A stretch of DNA of 64,000 nt from positions 578,501 to 642,500 of the forward strand of contig CP136571.1 in NCBI GenBank assembly GCA_035192965.1, given 5' to 3'. The DNA comes from Fuscovulum sp. GTDB lineage: Bacteria > Pseudomonadota > Alphaproteobacteria > Rhodobacterales > Rhodobacteraceae. Made by a program: the position numbers and the translations under genes. Shown one piece after another: positions 26,796-35,907 of this stretch (the stretch's first letter is position 1; every line of letters begins with the position of its first letter). The notes under the pieces are model-generated. The model saw only the letters and a list, made by a program, of their open reading frames with translations. It was not told where the DNA came from and did no database searches.

Positions 26796-28267
26796 AGCAG
26801 TGTTCCCCCGAAGATGAAACCGACCGCCGCCAAAAGGCAGATACGGCTGGTCTTGTCCTTGACGGCATAGACCACCGGATCATCGTGCATCTGGCCGCGA
26901 TGGGTGATCAGGACAATCCGGGTGATCCAGTAGAGCTGGATCACGAAGACGCCCCAAAGCGTGGCTGGCTGCGCGTAAAGTTCGCGCACATCCGGACTGT
27001 TGAGGTAGAGCGCAAAGACCAGCACCGAAACAAACCCTGCGCCCAAGGCGATCATGCTGATGATCGGCAGGTCGTCGACGTGATAGCCGCGCCCGGCCAC
27101 CGCCAACTTGCCACGCTGGGCAAGATCAACCAATTCGGCCTGCCGCTTTACGGCGGCGAGGGCAAAGAAGAAGAAGATCGCAAAGGCAAACAGCCAGACC
27201 GAAAGCGTGATGCCGGTGGCCACTCCGCCCGCCAGAATGCGCAGCGTATAGAGGCCGGCCAGAACGCAGATATCGATCACGATCTGCCGCTTCAGATGCA
27301 GCGAATAGGCAGTGGTCAGCACGAAATAGCAGCCCATCAGCGTGACAAAGGGCAGGCCAAGCGGGATCGACAGGCACAACCCCGCCAGAATGAAGGCTGG
27401 GGCCAGCCAGGTGCCCATGGCCACAGGCAACGCGCCGGAGGCGAAGGGCCGCATCCGCTTGCGCGGGTGGGCGCGGTCGGGGCCAAGGTCGAGAAGATCG
27501 TTCAGCAGATAGACACCAGAAGCGACCAAGCTGAAGGCGGCAAAGGCCAGCGCGCCCAGCAGAAGGGTTGCGGTATCAAAGCGGTGCGCCGCAAGGATTG
27601 GCACGAAGACAAGAATGTTCTTCAGCCATTGATGCGGACGCATCGCCTTGAGCAATGGGCGCAGGATCGGTTCGGCGGTGACGATATGTTCGATGGGCTT
27701 GCCCAACGCTTCGGCCTTGCGGGCCAGCGCGGCGGGGGCATTGACGGTGATGATCGCCCCTGCCTCGGCCCAGACCACCAGATCGGCGGTGGCATCGCCC
27801 ATATAAGCAAAGCGCCCGGCGCCGAAATGGCGGGTCAGGAAGGCGGCCTTGGCGCTGCCTTTCAGGTTGGTCCGCCCGTCGGAGCCATGGGTTTCATCAA
27901 ACAGGCCCAGATGGGCCGCGATCCGGTCGGCAAGGCCTTGATCGGCGGCCGTGACCAGTGCGGTCCGCCCGCCCCCAGCCCGCCAGTCGCGGATGTGGTC
28001 CAGCACCGCCTCATTGTAGGGCAGGGTGGCGACATCGACATGGGATGCTTCGGACAGCAGCCGCTTCAGCGCGGCACGCCCGCCCATAAGTGCGGCAATC
28101 GCCCGGAACGGGCTTCGCCAGTTGCGCCCGAAGGCCGACCAGAAGCTTTCATGCAGCATGTCTGAACAGACAAGCGTGCCGTCCAGATCCACCACAAGGA
28201 CCGGCGCTTCGGGCATGTCTTGCGGATGATCCCCGGTGGCGGGGCTCAGGGCGGTTTGGGCGGTCAT
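26792..28267 (-). CDS. fusion of HAD phosphatase and UbiA-family phosphoribosyltransferase
   Basis: A 491-residue two-domain protein. Residues about 20-210 are a HAD phosphatase (VLVVDLDGTLVCSDML with Asp27 and Asp29; TALVTAADQGLADRIA; YMGDATADLVVWAEAG). Residues about 215-491 are a polytopic UbiA-type prenyltransferase (HQWLKNILVFVPILAAHRF, YLLNDLLDLGPDRAHPRKR, then a later TAYSLHLKRQIVIDICVLAG). In mycobacteria, separate proteins (Rv3806c and a phosphatase) make decaprenylphosphoryl-5-phosphoribose from PRPP and then dephosphorylate it, so one chain may do both steps here. Four-base overlaps with both neighbours tie it to the operon. Confidence 0.84.
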   Translation of the reverse strand: MTAQTALSPATGDHPQDMPEAPVLVVDLDGTLVCSDMLHESFWSAFGRNWRSPFRAIAALMGGRAALKRLLSEASHVDVATLPYNEAVLDHIRDWRAGGGRTALVTAADQGLADRIAAHLGLFDETHGSDGRTNLKGSAKAAFLTRHFGAGRFAYMGDATADLVVWAEAGAIITVNAPAALARKAEALGKPIEHIVTAEPILRPLLKAMRPHQWLKNILVFVPILAAHRFDTATLLLGALAFAAFSLVASGVYLLNDLLDLGPDRAHPRKRMRPFASGALPVAMGTWLAPAFILAGLCLSIPLGLPFVTLMGCYFVLTTAYSLHLKRQIVIDICVLAGLYTLRILAGGVATGITLSVWLFAFAIFFFFALAAVKRQAELVDLAQRGKLAVAGRGYHVDDLPIISMIALGAGFVSVLVFALYLNSPDVRELYAQPATLWGVFVIQLYWITRIVLITHRGQMHDDPVVYAVKDKTSRICLLAAVGFIFGGTLL

Positions 28268-29520
28268 GGGCGCACCTCACGGAAAGAACGGCGCAGCACA
28301 TGCGCGATCACCAGAACCAACACCAAATTCAGCGGGGCCTGGATCGACGGATAGAACGTCAGGTTCTCCGCCGTGGTCCGCACCCCGTCTTGTTCGGTCA
28401 GGAAGGACATCGCAATCCCCCAGCCCGTGGCAACCCAGGCAATCGCCAGCAGCGCCATCATTTCCCAAGAGCGACCCTGAGCCAGAAGGCGGGGCGCAAC
28501 CAGCGCCAGCGCCACCCCGGCCAACGTCATATCATAATCATAGACGTAGGGGCTCATGAACAGCGGGGCGATCATCGCCGCGGCAACGATCACCGTCTTG
28601 TCGCTGCGGCGCAGGGCCAGCAGGACGACGGAACCAACTATGGCCACGCCCGCCACGATCTGAACCATCATCGCCATATCGGCCGAAGCCCCGAAGGTGC
28701 GCGCGAAGGCATAGACCGAAACCATGCGGTGCAACGGATAATCGCCCGCGCGCAGGAAACCCAGCGCCTCTTGCGATGCAGCCAGCATCAGCGTGAACAG
28801 ATCGGTTCCGAAAACCAGCGCCGCCGCACCCAAAGTGGCCGCACAGGTGGCCATGGCCAAAGCTGCCACCCCCCAGCGCCCGGTCAGCAGCGCCGCAGCA
28901 CCGATCCCGATGGCCACATGCGGCTTGATCGCCGCCAGCCCCAGCGCCACGCCCCCGCGCAGGCCCGCATTCAGGCCCGTGCCAAGAATGCCCTGCGCCG
29001 CCAGCGCCACGATCCCGGCCACAAGAAACCCGTTCTGCCCGCTGCGGATGTTCACCAGAAGGGCGGGAAAGATCATCACGAAGACAAAGGCCAGATGCCG
29101 GGCCGAAATCTGCTGAACGGCCTTGAGATAAAGCGCGAAAGTCGCGGGAACGAACACCGCATAGGCCAGCCAGACCGGCACAGCACCCAGGGCTGCCGTG
29201 ACAAAGTTATACTGCGGCGGATAGGTGTAGGGCATGAAGGATTCGGTCTGAAGCACTTCGTTCTGCGCGGCAAAGAGCGTGGCAGCGCTATAGGCATCCG
29301 CAAGGCGGCCATCCCAATACAGCCAGCCGACCAGCCAGAACGTATCAATATCGGTCATCACGTATTCGACCAGACCGGCAGACTTCAGATACAGGTCAAA
29401 GACCGTCTTCAACCCGGCGACAAGGCAGACAAGCGCCATCACGATGATCGTGCGACGGCTGACAAGGTCTGGTGCTGCCATGGCTGCGGTGGGTTGGCTT
29501 GAAAAACTTGTTTGAAACAT
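28264..29520 (-). CDS. GT87-like polyprenol-phosphate-dependent glycosyltransferase
   Basis: A 418-residue integral membrane protein with about ten hydrophobic helices, resembling the GT87 (DUF2029) GT-C transferases that use polyprenyl-phosphate sugars. The first periplasmic loop carries acidic residues (YVMTDIDTFWLVGW) where the catalytic Asp of GT-C enzymes lies, followed by YTYPPQYNFVTAALGAVPVW, a typical GT87 block, and IRSGQNGFLVAGIVAL. It sits between the DprE2-like and HAD-UbiA genes, so it probably transfers the pentose made by this operon. Acceptor unknown. Confidence 0.8.
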   Translation of the reverse strand: MFQTSFSSQPTAAMAAPDLVSRRTIIVMALVCLVAGLKTVFDLYLKSAGLVEYVMTDIDTFWLVGWLYWDGRLADAYSAATLFAAQNEVLQTESFMPYTYPPQYNFVTAALGAVPVWLAYAVFVPATFALYLKAVQQISARHLAFVFVMIFPALLVNIRSGQNGFLVAGIVALAAQGILGTGLNAGLRGGVALGLAAIKPHVAIGIGAAALLTGRWGVAALAMATCAATLGAAALVFGTDLFTLMLAASQEALGFLRAGDYPLHRMVSVYAFARTFGASADMAMMVQIVAGVAIVGSVVLLALRRSDKTVIVAAAMIAPLFMSPYVYDYDMTLAGVALALVAPRLLAQGRSWEMMALLAIAWVATGWGIAMSFLTEQDGVRTTAENLTFYPSIQAPLNLVLVLVIAHVLRRSFREVRP

Positions 29521-29536
29521 AGGCGAAAACCCTTGT

Positions 29537-30295
29537 TCAGATTCTCAGTCGTTTAAAAACAGGTTCGGGAATGTTCCGGATCACCAGCATCACCAGCCAC
29601 CAGATCGGGCGGACATAAACGGTGTTGCGGCGCTTTTCCTGCGCCTTGAAGATCGCCTCGGCCACTTCGTCCGGGCTGGCGGTCAGCTTCGCGGGCAGGT
29701 CCATCCCGGCGGTCATGCGGGTGGCGATGAAACCGGGCGATACGGTCACGACATGCACGCCAAGGCGCGCCATGCGGTTGCGCAGGCCGGACAGAAAGGC
29801 GGTGAACCCCGCCTTGGCCGATCCATAGATGTAATTCGTCGCGCGGCCCCGGTCCCCGGCGACCGAACTGATGCCGATGATCGTGCCAGAACGGCGGGCG
29901 GCAAAGGCATTGGCAAGGTGGCTCAGAATGCTGGCCGGGCCTTCGAAATTGCTGCGCATCACGGTGATGGCGGCGGCGATGTCGACCTCGTCCTCGGCCT
30001 GCCGTCCCAGAAGGCCCACAGCGCAGACCACCACATCGGGCAGTACGGGCAGGGTGCGGACAAATTCCGCATGCGCCGCAACATCCAATGCGTCAAAGGC
30101 AAGCAAGGTTACAGGCACCCGATAGCGCAGTTCCAGATCCGTCTTTTCCGCGGCAAGCCGATCCGGATCGCGCGCGGCAAGTTGGATCGCATACCCGTCA
30201 GCGGCAAAGCGGCGGGCGGTCGCGCGTGCAACATCGGACCGTGCGCCCAGTAGCAGCACGGTTCCCTTCGGCGGTACGGTCGGTTCGTTCGGCAC
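29537..30295 (-). CDS. DprE2-like short-chain dehydrogenase
   Basis: A 252-residue SDR. The cofactor loop is VLLLGARSDVARATARRF (G-A-R-S-D rather than the usual G-x-x-x-G-x-G, as in DprE2). The catalytic serine is in GISSVAGDRGRATN and the Tyr/Lys pair in YIYGSAKAGFTAFL, followed by LRNRMARLGVHVVTVSPGFI. In the DPA pathway, DprE2 reduces the 2-keto intermediate made by DprE1 to the arabinose epimer. The start is GTG 30295 with AAGGGG upstream. It is the first gene of the five-gene operon and 16 bases from the GT87 gene. Confidence 0.84.
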   Translation of the reverse strand: MPNEPTVPPKGTVLLLGARSDVARATARRFAADGYAIQLAARDPDRLAAEKTDLELRYRVPVTLLAFDALDVAAHAEFVRTLPVLPDVVVCAVGLLGRQAEDEVDIAAAITVMRSNFEGPASILSHLANAFAARRSGTIIGISSVAGDRGRATNYIYGSAKAGFTAFLSGLRNRMARLGVHVVTVSPGFIATRMTAGMDLPAKLTASPDEVAEAIFKAQEKRRNTVYVRPIWWLVMLVIRNIPEPVFKRLRI

Positions 30296-30446
30296 GGATC
30301 GGCCCCTTCTGTATCTGTGCGGCTGCCGCCCGCATCTGCGGCTTGGCAGCGTCCTTTGATCGTCGGGCTAGCCAAGGCTTTTGGCGGAATTGTGTCCTGT
30401 TCGGGAACAATAGGGGAAAAACTTCAAAATATCGGGTGTGCCCGGG

Positions 30447-31727
30447 TCAAGTGAGCAGGTCTTGCAACACCAGTGCCATCACCTTGGCGCTGTCGGCCAT
30501 ATCCTGCACGCCGACCCATTCGTCCGGCTGATGCGCCAGATGCAGCAGGCCGGGGCCATAGGCGATACAGTTTTTCAACCGACCGATCCGGTCGATATGT
30601 TTCTGGTCATAGGTGCCGGGGCTGACGACATAATCCGCCACCTGCCCCAGAACCCGTTCGATCGCGGCAGCGGTGGACCGGACGATGGGCGCGTCCCGGC
30701 TGGTCTGGGTGGGCTGCACCTCGAACAGGTCGCGGATCGTATAGACAAAGCCGGGGCGGCGGCCCTGCACCCGATCCAGCACGGCGCGCAATTCGGTCTT
30801 TACCTCATCGACGGCCTCTTCGATCAGGAAACGTCGGTCCAGGATGATGCGGCAACGATCCGCGACACAGGGCGCAGGCAGGCCGGTGTAACCCTCAGGC
30901 GGTTCCGGCTCTCCGCCGTGGATGGAGTTGATGTTCAGCGTGCTTTGTCGGGCCTGTGGGGGCACGACGGGCATCGCTGTGGTGCGTGTGGCCAGCAGGG
31001 GGTAGAGGTGATGCTCGATCTCCTCCAGCACGGCGCCCATATGGCGGATGGCGCTGTCGCCAAGAAACGGCATGGACCCATGCGCGATGCGGCCATGGGT
31101 TTCCACCTCGGCCCACCAGACCCCGCGATGGCCCAGGCAGATGCGGTCCTTGTGAAGCGGTTCGGGGATGATGACGTGCTGCACCTTTTCCGGTGCGAAA
31201 TACCCCCGCTCGGCCAGATAGGCCACGCCGCCATAGCCGCCCGACTCCTCATCCGCTGTGGCGCTGATCTCGATGCTGCCGCGCCAGTCGGGGGTGGCGG
31301 CCAAAAACGCCTCGGCCGCGATCACGCTGGCGGCCAGACCCCCCTTCATGTCACAGGCGCCGCGGCCATAGATGCGGTCGCCCTCCAGCGCGCCGCCGAA
31401 CGGATCGCGCGTCCAGCCATGCCCCACCTCGACCACATCATGATGGCTGTTGAAATGCACGCAATCGCCCGGATGTCCCGACTCGACCCGCGCAACCATG
31501 TTCCAGCGCGGATAGGTGTCGCTGTCGCCCGGCGCGCCCGTGGCGCGGATCAATTCCACCGTCCAGCCCTGCGCCATCAGACGCGCTGCCAGATAGTCGC
31601 AGATGTCGCGATATTGCAGACCGGGCGGGTTCAGCGTGGGAATCCGGATCAGATCCTGCGCCAACCCGATCAGGGCGGCGCGGCGATCATCGATGGCGGA
31701 CAAGATGGCGCTGGTCATGCGCGGCAT
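30447..31727 (-). CDS. M20 family deacylase/peptidase (ArgE/DapE type)
   Basis: A 426-residue zinc metallohydrolase removing acyl groups from amino acids or peptides. Metal ligands appear in CVHFNSHHDVVEVGHGW and YGRGACDMKGGLA, the catalytic Glu pair in SATADEESGGYGGVAYLAE, and the dimerisation domain starts around GRIAHGSMPFLG. Late PGTYDQKHIDRIG supplies the last ligand region. ATG 31727 is chosen for a GGGAAG eight bases ahead; ATG 31718 is nearly equal and the frame is open to 31802. Specificity (acetylornithine, succinyl-diaminopimelate, other) cannot be read from sequence. Its operon partners are unclear. Confidence 0.83.
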   Translation of the reverse strand: MPRMTSAILSAIDDRRAALIGLAQDLIRIPTLNPPGLQYRDICDYLAARLMAQGWTVELIRATGAPGDSDTYPRWNMVARVESGHPGDCVHFNSHHDVVEVGHGWTRDPFGGALEGDRIYGRGACDMKGGLAASVIAAEAFLAATPDWRGSIEISATADEESGGYGGVAYLAERGYFAPEKVQHVIIPEPLHKDRICLGHRGVWWAEVETHGRIAHGSMPFLGDSAIRHMGAVLEEIEHHLYPLLATRTTAMPVVPPQARQSTLNINSIHGGEPEPPEGYTGLPAPCVADRCRIILDRRFLIEEAVDEVKTELRAVLDRVQGRRPGFVYTIRDLFEVQPTQTSRDAPIVRSTAAAIERVLGQVADYVVSPGTYDQKHIDRIGRLKNCIAYGPGLLHLAHQPDEWVGVQDMADSAKVMALVLQDLLT

Positions 31728-31847
31728 CGTGCGGGCTTCCCGCCGCGATGCCAAGGCAAAAAGCCCATCATGGCTTGCAGCCGGGACGGGGCCGGGTGAC
31801 AATGGTTAGCAAGAAAAGGGGTGAACGCTGGAACGGGGGTGGGCCGC

Positions 31848-32114
31848 ATGATCGGGTTCTTCAAGCTGGCGCTGTTCGGCTATATCGGGCTGACGATCAT
31901 CTATTGGCTGCTGGCGATCTATTCCCGGTCGGTGGAACGCGAGCGGCTTGAAAAGCATTATGATGCGGGTGATGTCACCGGGCCGCGCGATGCCTATATC
32001 GAACAGGGGCTGTCCGCCTATGAAAACAGCCTGCGGCGGCGGCTGATCTGGCTTGTCTTCGTCATCCCGACTTGTGTCGTCGTGGCGCTGGTCTGGATTC
32101 TGAACTTCAGTTGA
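31848..32114 (+). CDS. small membrane protein of unknown function
   Basis: An 88-residue protein with one transmembrane helix at each end (about residues 3-24, FFKLALFGYIGLTIIYWLLA, and 71-86, LIWLVFVIPTCVVVALVW) and a charged middle (SRSVERERLEKHYDAGD). Both helices together suggest a short membrane anchor with a cytoplasmic loop. ATG 31848 is favoured over GTG 31821. It lies seven bases before the DUF1523 gene on the same strand, so the two likely act together. Confidence 0.7.
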   Translation: MIGFFKLALFGYIGLTIIYWLLAIYSRSVERERLEKHYDAGDVTGPRDAYIEQGLSAYENSLRRRLIWLVFVIPTCVVVALVWILNFS

Positions 32115-32121
32115 GGCGAAC

Positions 32122-32766
32122 ATGCGCTATTTGAAATGGTCTTTCTTCGGCATCCTGACGCTCTTTGTGCTGTCATTCCTGCACTATACGCTTCCGCAGC
32201 ATGACATCGTCCGTATCGTGGGGACCGAGAACCGCCGCATGGATCTGGGCGAAAACAGCTGGTTCTGGGCCGCCCCGGATGTGGGCACCGGATCGGGCGC
32301 AAGCCGCGACGTGTTTTTCATCAACGCTGTCTTTCCCAACGGCAAGACGATGGAATACCGCAACGAAGATACCGGCTGGGGCTGGCCGCCTTATTTCAAG
32401 ATGAACTCGTCGTCGATGAACACCGAGGCGAAAGAGCTGCAATCCACCACCGCCGCGCCGAAATGGGTGGCGGTGACGCATTATGGCTGGCGCAACCAGC
32501 TGTTCACTATCTTTCCCAACGTCATCGCGCTGCGGCAGGTTGAAGGGCCGGACACGCGGATCATCCCTTGGGTCAACATCGTGATCTTCACGCTGCTGGC
32601 CGGGATCATCTTCATGGCGCGCCGGATGTGGCTGCAATTCCGCGAGCGGATGATCGAACCCGCGGTGATCGAGGCGCAGGAAACGCTTGATCACATTGAT
32701 GCGCGGGCCGATCGTGCCAAGGCGGGGATCAGCGGCTGGTTCGCGCGCACCTTCCGGCGGAAATAG
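32122..32766 (+). CDS. DUF1523 family membrane protein
   Basis: A 214-residue protein with an N-terminal helix (WSFFGILTLFVLSFLHYTLP) and a second helix near residue 155-172 (INIVIFTLLAGIIFMARRMW region). The intervening domain is extracytoplasmic and contains DIVRIVGTENRRMD, DVFFINAVFPNGKTMEYRNE and VTHYGWRNQLFTIFPN, the DUF1523 pattern of Rhodobacteraceae. Function unknown. It is the second gene of a pair with the small membrane protein upstream; the next gene is convergent. Confidence 0.8.
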   Translation: MRYLKWSFFGILTLFVLSFLHYTLPQHDIVRIVGTENRRMDLGENSWFWAAPDVGTGSGASRDVFFINAVFPNGKTMEYRNEDTGWGWPPYFKMNSSSMNTEAKELQSTTAAPKWVAVTHYGWRNQLFTIFPNVIALRQVEGPDTRIIPWVNIVIFTLLAGIIFMARRMWLQFRERMIEPAVIEAQETLDHIDARADRAKAGISGWFARTFRRK

Positions 32767-32779
32767 GACTTCTTACCGC

Positions 32780-34390
32780 TTAACGTGCGTGACTGGTTCG
32801 GATCAGGTCAGCCGCTTTTTCTGCGATCATGATCGTAGGAGCGTTGGTGTTGCCGCCGATCAGGGTCGGCATGATGCTGGCATCCACCACGCGCAGCCCG
32901 GCGATCCCGTGAACGCGCAGGTTGGGGTCGACGACCGCCATGTCATCCTGCCCCATCCGGCAAGTGCCGACCGGGTGGTAGATCGTGTCAGAGCGGGCGC
33001 GGATATCGGCCCGGATCGCGGTATCGCTGCCGTCATGGGGATACAGCCGCTTTCCCCGCCACGGGGCAAGGGGCGGGGCGGCCATGGCCTGTTCCATCAC
33101 CCGCACCCCGGCCATCAGTGTTTCCAGATCGCGGGGGTCTGACAGGAAGTTTGGGTCGATCCGCGGCGGGCTGGCGGAGTTGGCATCCCGCAGGCCGACC
33201 TGGCCCCGGCTGTGGGGGCGTAGCACGCAGACATGGGCCGAAAATCCATCGGCAAGATGGATGCGGCGCATGTGGTCATCCACGATAGCGATGACAAAAT
33301 GCGCTTGCAGATCAGGGCGTTGCAGGCCAGGGCGGGAATGGAAGAAGGCGCAGCCTTCCGCCCCCGGCGTGGTCAGGACCCCCGTCCCCTGCCGTTGAAA
33401 CGGCCCGAAGCCCCGGATCAGCCGCATCAGCCCTGCCGGGTTGAACCCCACGACATCGGGCCGCAGCGACCGCCAGATCAGCGTATGATCCAGATGATCT
33501 TGCAGGTTCTGCCCGACCCCCGGCAATGCGTGCTGCACCGCGATGCCATGCTGGCGCAGGTCATCTTCGGGGCCGATGCCGGACAGCATCAGCAGTTGCG
33601 GCGAACCGAATGCGCCTGCCGACAGGATCACCTCGCGCCGCGCGGTCAGGGTCTGGCGGTGGTTTTTATGCCGCAGGATCAATCCCTTGGCGCGGCGATC
33701 CGCGATCACGATCCGCTCGGCCAGCGCGCCAGTCAGCACTGTCAGGTTCGGGCGATCCATCACCGGATGCAGAAAGGCCGCGGCTGCCGAACAGCGGCGG
33801 CCTTTGCGCGCGCCGGTGTGGAATTGGGTGACCTGAAACAGCCCGGCCCCGGCTTGTTCGGGGCCATTGAAATCAGTGTTTTCGGGGATTTGCTGCTGGG
33901 CCATCGCCTGCACGAAGGCATTGGTGATGGCGTGCGGGCTGTGTTGATCGGTCACCTGCAAGGGGCCGCTTGCGCCATGCAGGGCCGATGTGCCGCGCGA
34001 ATTTCCCTCTGATTTCAAGAAGTAAGGCAGGACGGATTGCCAATCCCAACCCTCGGCCCCGAGGTTGGACCAATCGTCGTAATCGGATGGATGCCCCCGC
34101 ACATAGAGCATGGCATTGATGGCGGAAGACCCACCCAGCGCCTTGCCACGGGGTTGATAGCAGACGCGGCCATTCAGATGGGGTTGGGGCGTGGTGTGGA
34201 AGGCCCAGTTGTGCAGCTTTGGCCGCCCCGACACCATGGCCGCAACCATGGCTGGGGTATTGATAAGGAAGGATTTTCCCTTTCCCCCGGCCTCGATCAG
34301 GCAGACGGAAACGGCGGGATCTTCGGACAAGCGCGCGGCGAGGACGGACCCCGCCGAACCGCCACCCACGATGATGTAATCGTAATCCAT
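32780..34390 (-). CDS. GMC family oxidoreductase (choline/alcohol dehydrogenase-like)
   Basis: A 536-residue FAD enzyme of the glucose-methanol-choline family. The dinucleotide-binding start is YDYIIVGGGSAGSVLAARL, the GMC signature RGKALGGSSAINAMLYVRG is at about residue 83, the second signature is SAGAFGSPQLLMLSGIGP, and the active-site His region is YHPVGTCRMG followed by NTNAPTIMIAEKAAD. It oxidises a primary alcohol of unknown identity; choline dehydrogenase is possible, but no betaine genes are nearby. ATG 34390 has GGAGG at good spacing and is preferred to GTG 34396. Confidence 0.88.
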   Translation of the reverse strand: MDYDYIIVGGGSAGSVLAARLSEDPAVSVCLIEAGGKGKSFLINTPAMVAAMVSGRPKLHNWAFHTTPQPHLNGRVCYQPRGKALGGSSAINAMLYVRGHPSDYDDWSNLGAEGWDWQSVLPYFLKSEGNSRGTSALHGASGPLQVTDQHSPHAITNAFVQAMAQQQIPENTDFNGPEQAGAGLFQVTQFHTGARKGRRCSAAAAFLHPVMDRPNLTVLTGALAERIVIADRRAKGLILRHKNHRQTLTARREVILSAGAFGSPQLLMLSGIGPEDDLRQHGIAVQHALPGVGQNLQDHLDHTLIWRSLRPDVVGFNPAGLMRLIRGFGPFQRQGTGVLTTPGAEGCAFFHSRPGLQRPDLQAHFVIAIVDDHMRRIHLADGFSAHVCVLRPHSRGQVGLRDANSASPPRIDPNFLSDPRDLETLMAGVRVMEQAMAAPPLAPWRGKRLYPHDGSDTAIRADIRARSDTIYHPVGTCRMGQDDMAVVDPNLRVHGIAGLRVVDASIMPTLIGGNTNAPTIMIAEKAADLIRTSHAR

Positions 34391-34578
34391 CGACACCTCC
34401 CGCCACGGGTTAACCTATTCGCAGGACGGGGAAATCGGGAAGCGTTACGTCGCGGCGGCTGTGCAGCGCCCGGTGCAGATGATGGTGCAGACGGCCGTGC
34501 ATACAAATTTGGGCAGATATGGACGCCCAATCGTGGTTAACGCTGCGCCAGTGCACAGAGGGTGGTGGGGCGACGAGG

Positions 34579-34602
34579 CCCTCCCCCGATGAGGGGGGAG
34601 GG
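34579..34602 (-). terminator. possible terminator hairpin of the outer-membrane protein gene
   Basis: A perfect nine-base stem (CCCTCCCCC with GGGGGAGGG) and a six-base loop lies about 37 bases after the stop codon of the gene at 34639-35907. No U-run follows on the minus strand, so it may slow rather than end transcription. A second short hairpin (CCGCCATCACGGCGG) lies just inside the spacer. Confidence 0.4.
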
Positions 34603-34638
34603 AAGTTTGCGCGCAGACGCCGCCATCACGGCGGTGGA

Positions 34639-35907
34639 TCAGAAGCTGAATTCGTAGTTCAGGTCGATCCCAGCGTCATAGACATCCGATGTGGTCTGAC
34701 CGACATCAAAGCTGGCCGTCAGGACGCCGGCGCCGACCATGCCATTCACGCCGAAGCCAAAGCGGGGGGCGATGAAGGTATCACGGACGCCTGCAGTATC
34801 CTTGATGCTGCCATATTCGAAATCGACCGAGGCGAAAGGCTTCAGCGCCGTGCCGGAAATTGCTTCTTTCCAGTCAAAGCGACCCCCGATCGACGCGGTG
34901 ACCTGCTGCGAGGTGCCCGCAACGACGCCGGTTGCGCCGGTGGGGAAATCTTCCCACGAGGCGGCCAGACGGGCGCGCGGCTGCAACGTGCCCGCAGCCT
35001 GTGCGATGGACCCGGTGACGGCAACCCCGGCAGACCAGCGATCCGTGTCGAAACTGCTGCCCGACGCATCATAGGACACGCGCGACCATGCAAGGTAGGC
35101 ATCGGTCAGCGTGCCATCGGAATAGCTGTGGGCGGCATAGACGCCGAGCATCGCAGCATTCGCATCCGTCGAGGCACCGGTTGCATCGCTGACGGACAGA
35201 CGGTTCACCCCAAGCATCACGCCAAGCAGCGTGTTGGCGGACACGAATTTATCGGCACCGAAGGTGAGGTCGACGGAATCGCCATCATAGCCATCCCAAT
35301 AGGTGCGGCCCGACATGGCAACCCAGGCGGAGATGTCTTCGCTTTGGCCTTTGGTCGAGGCGAAGATGCCGTCAGAAGGTTGGTCTGCGGCCCCTGCATT
35401 GCCGAAACGGTTGCGGTAGTTCCGGCCAAGCGAGGTGGTGATGGCCTGCTGCTGGGCGACGCTGGAAAACACTGCGAGGTTCGATCCGCCGCCGGAGCAC
35501 ATGATGCTGACATTAAACATGTCCAGCACGAGTGGGCCTGTTTCCGAAAGCCCGAAGGACAGCATGCCGCCAACAGGCACAACGAAGGTTTCGGAGAACG
35601 GCACACCTGTCGCGGTGAAGATGGCAGAAAGGGCGCCTGAGCCAAAGGAAGAAGGTCCAGAAGCCGGGTCAGACACGTACCAGCCATCAGCGCCGCCGCC
35701 AGCACGCGTGACCTGCGACCCGCTAATCCGGACGGTTTCGCCTGCACTGAGCGGAAGCGCCGAAATCTGTTGGAAACCGCGAACTGCCACAAAAGGGCTG
35801 CTGAACCCGTTGATATCGGCACAGCCTGCCGATTGCGCGAGCGCCGCGCTTCCCGATCCGACAGCGGCAAGCGCCCCAAAGATCAGAGCAGTATGCATTC
35901 TTGGCAA
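34639..35907 (-). CDS. outer-membrane beta-barrel protein (autotransporter-like)
   Basis: A 422-residue protein with a signal peptide (HTALIFGALAAVGSGSAALAQS), an N-terminal extracellular-type domain (about residues 25-190) with two cysteines, and a C-terminal region of about 230 residues with alternating polar/hydrophobic strands and aromatic ends (ISAWVAMSGRTYWDGY, YAAHSYSDGTLTDAYLAWS, FASVDFEYGSIKD) that finishes YDAGIDLNYEFSF, the terminal Phe of outer-membrane barrels. This fits an autotransporter-type beta-domain with a small passenger. TTG 35907 has GGGAG seven bases ahead; ATG 35898, three codons later, is the alternative. The region upstream is AT-rich, unlike the surroundings. Function unknown. 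Confidence 0.75.
   Translation of the reverse strand: MPRMHTALIFGALAAVGSGSAALAQSAGCADINGFSSPFVAVRGFQQISALPLSAGETVRISGSQVTRAGGGADGWYVSDPASGPSSFGSGALSAIFTATGVPFSETFVVPVGGMLSFGLSETGPLVLDMFNVSIMCSGGGSNLAVFSSVAQQQAITTSLGRNYRNRFGNAGAADQPSDGIFASTKGQSEDISAWVAMSGRTYWDGYDGDSVDLTFGADKFVSANTLLGVMLGVNRLSVSDATGASTDANAAMLGVYAAHSYSDGTLTDAYLAWSRVSYDASGSSFDTDRWSAGVAVTGSIAQAAGTLQPRARLAASWEDFPTGATGVVAGTSQQVTASIGGRFDWKEAISGTALKPFASVDFEYGSIKDTAGVRDTFIAPRFGFGVNGMVGAGVLTASFDVGQTTSDVYDAGIDLNYEFSF

Noticed and set aside
26885..29502. Two long plus-strand frames (426 and 470 codons) over the HAD-UbiA and GT87 genes.
   Set aside because: Both are antisense to clear membrane-protein genes with four-base operon overlaps; the translations are Gln/His/Arg-rich without domains.
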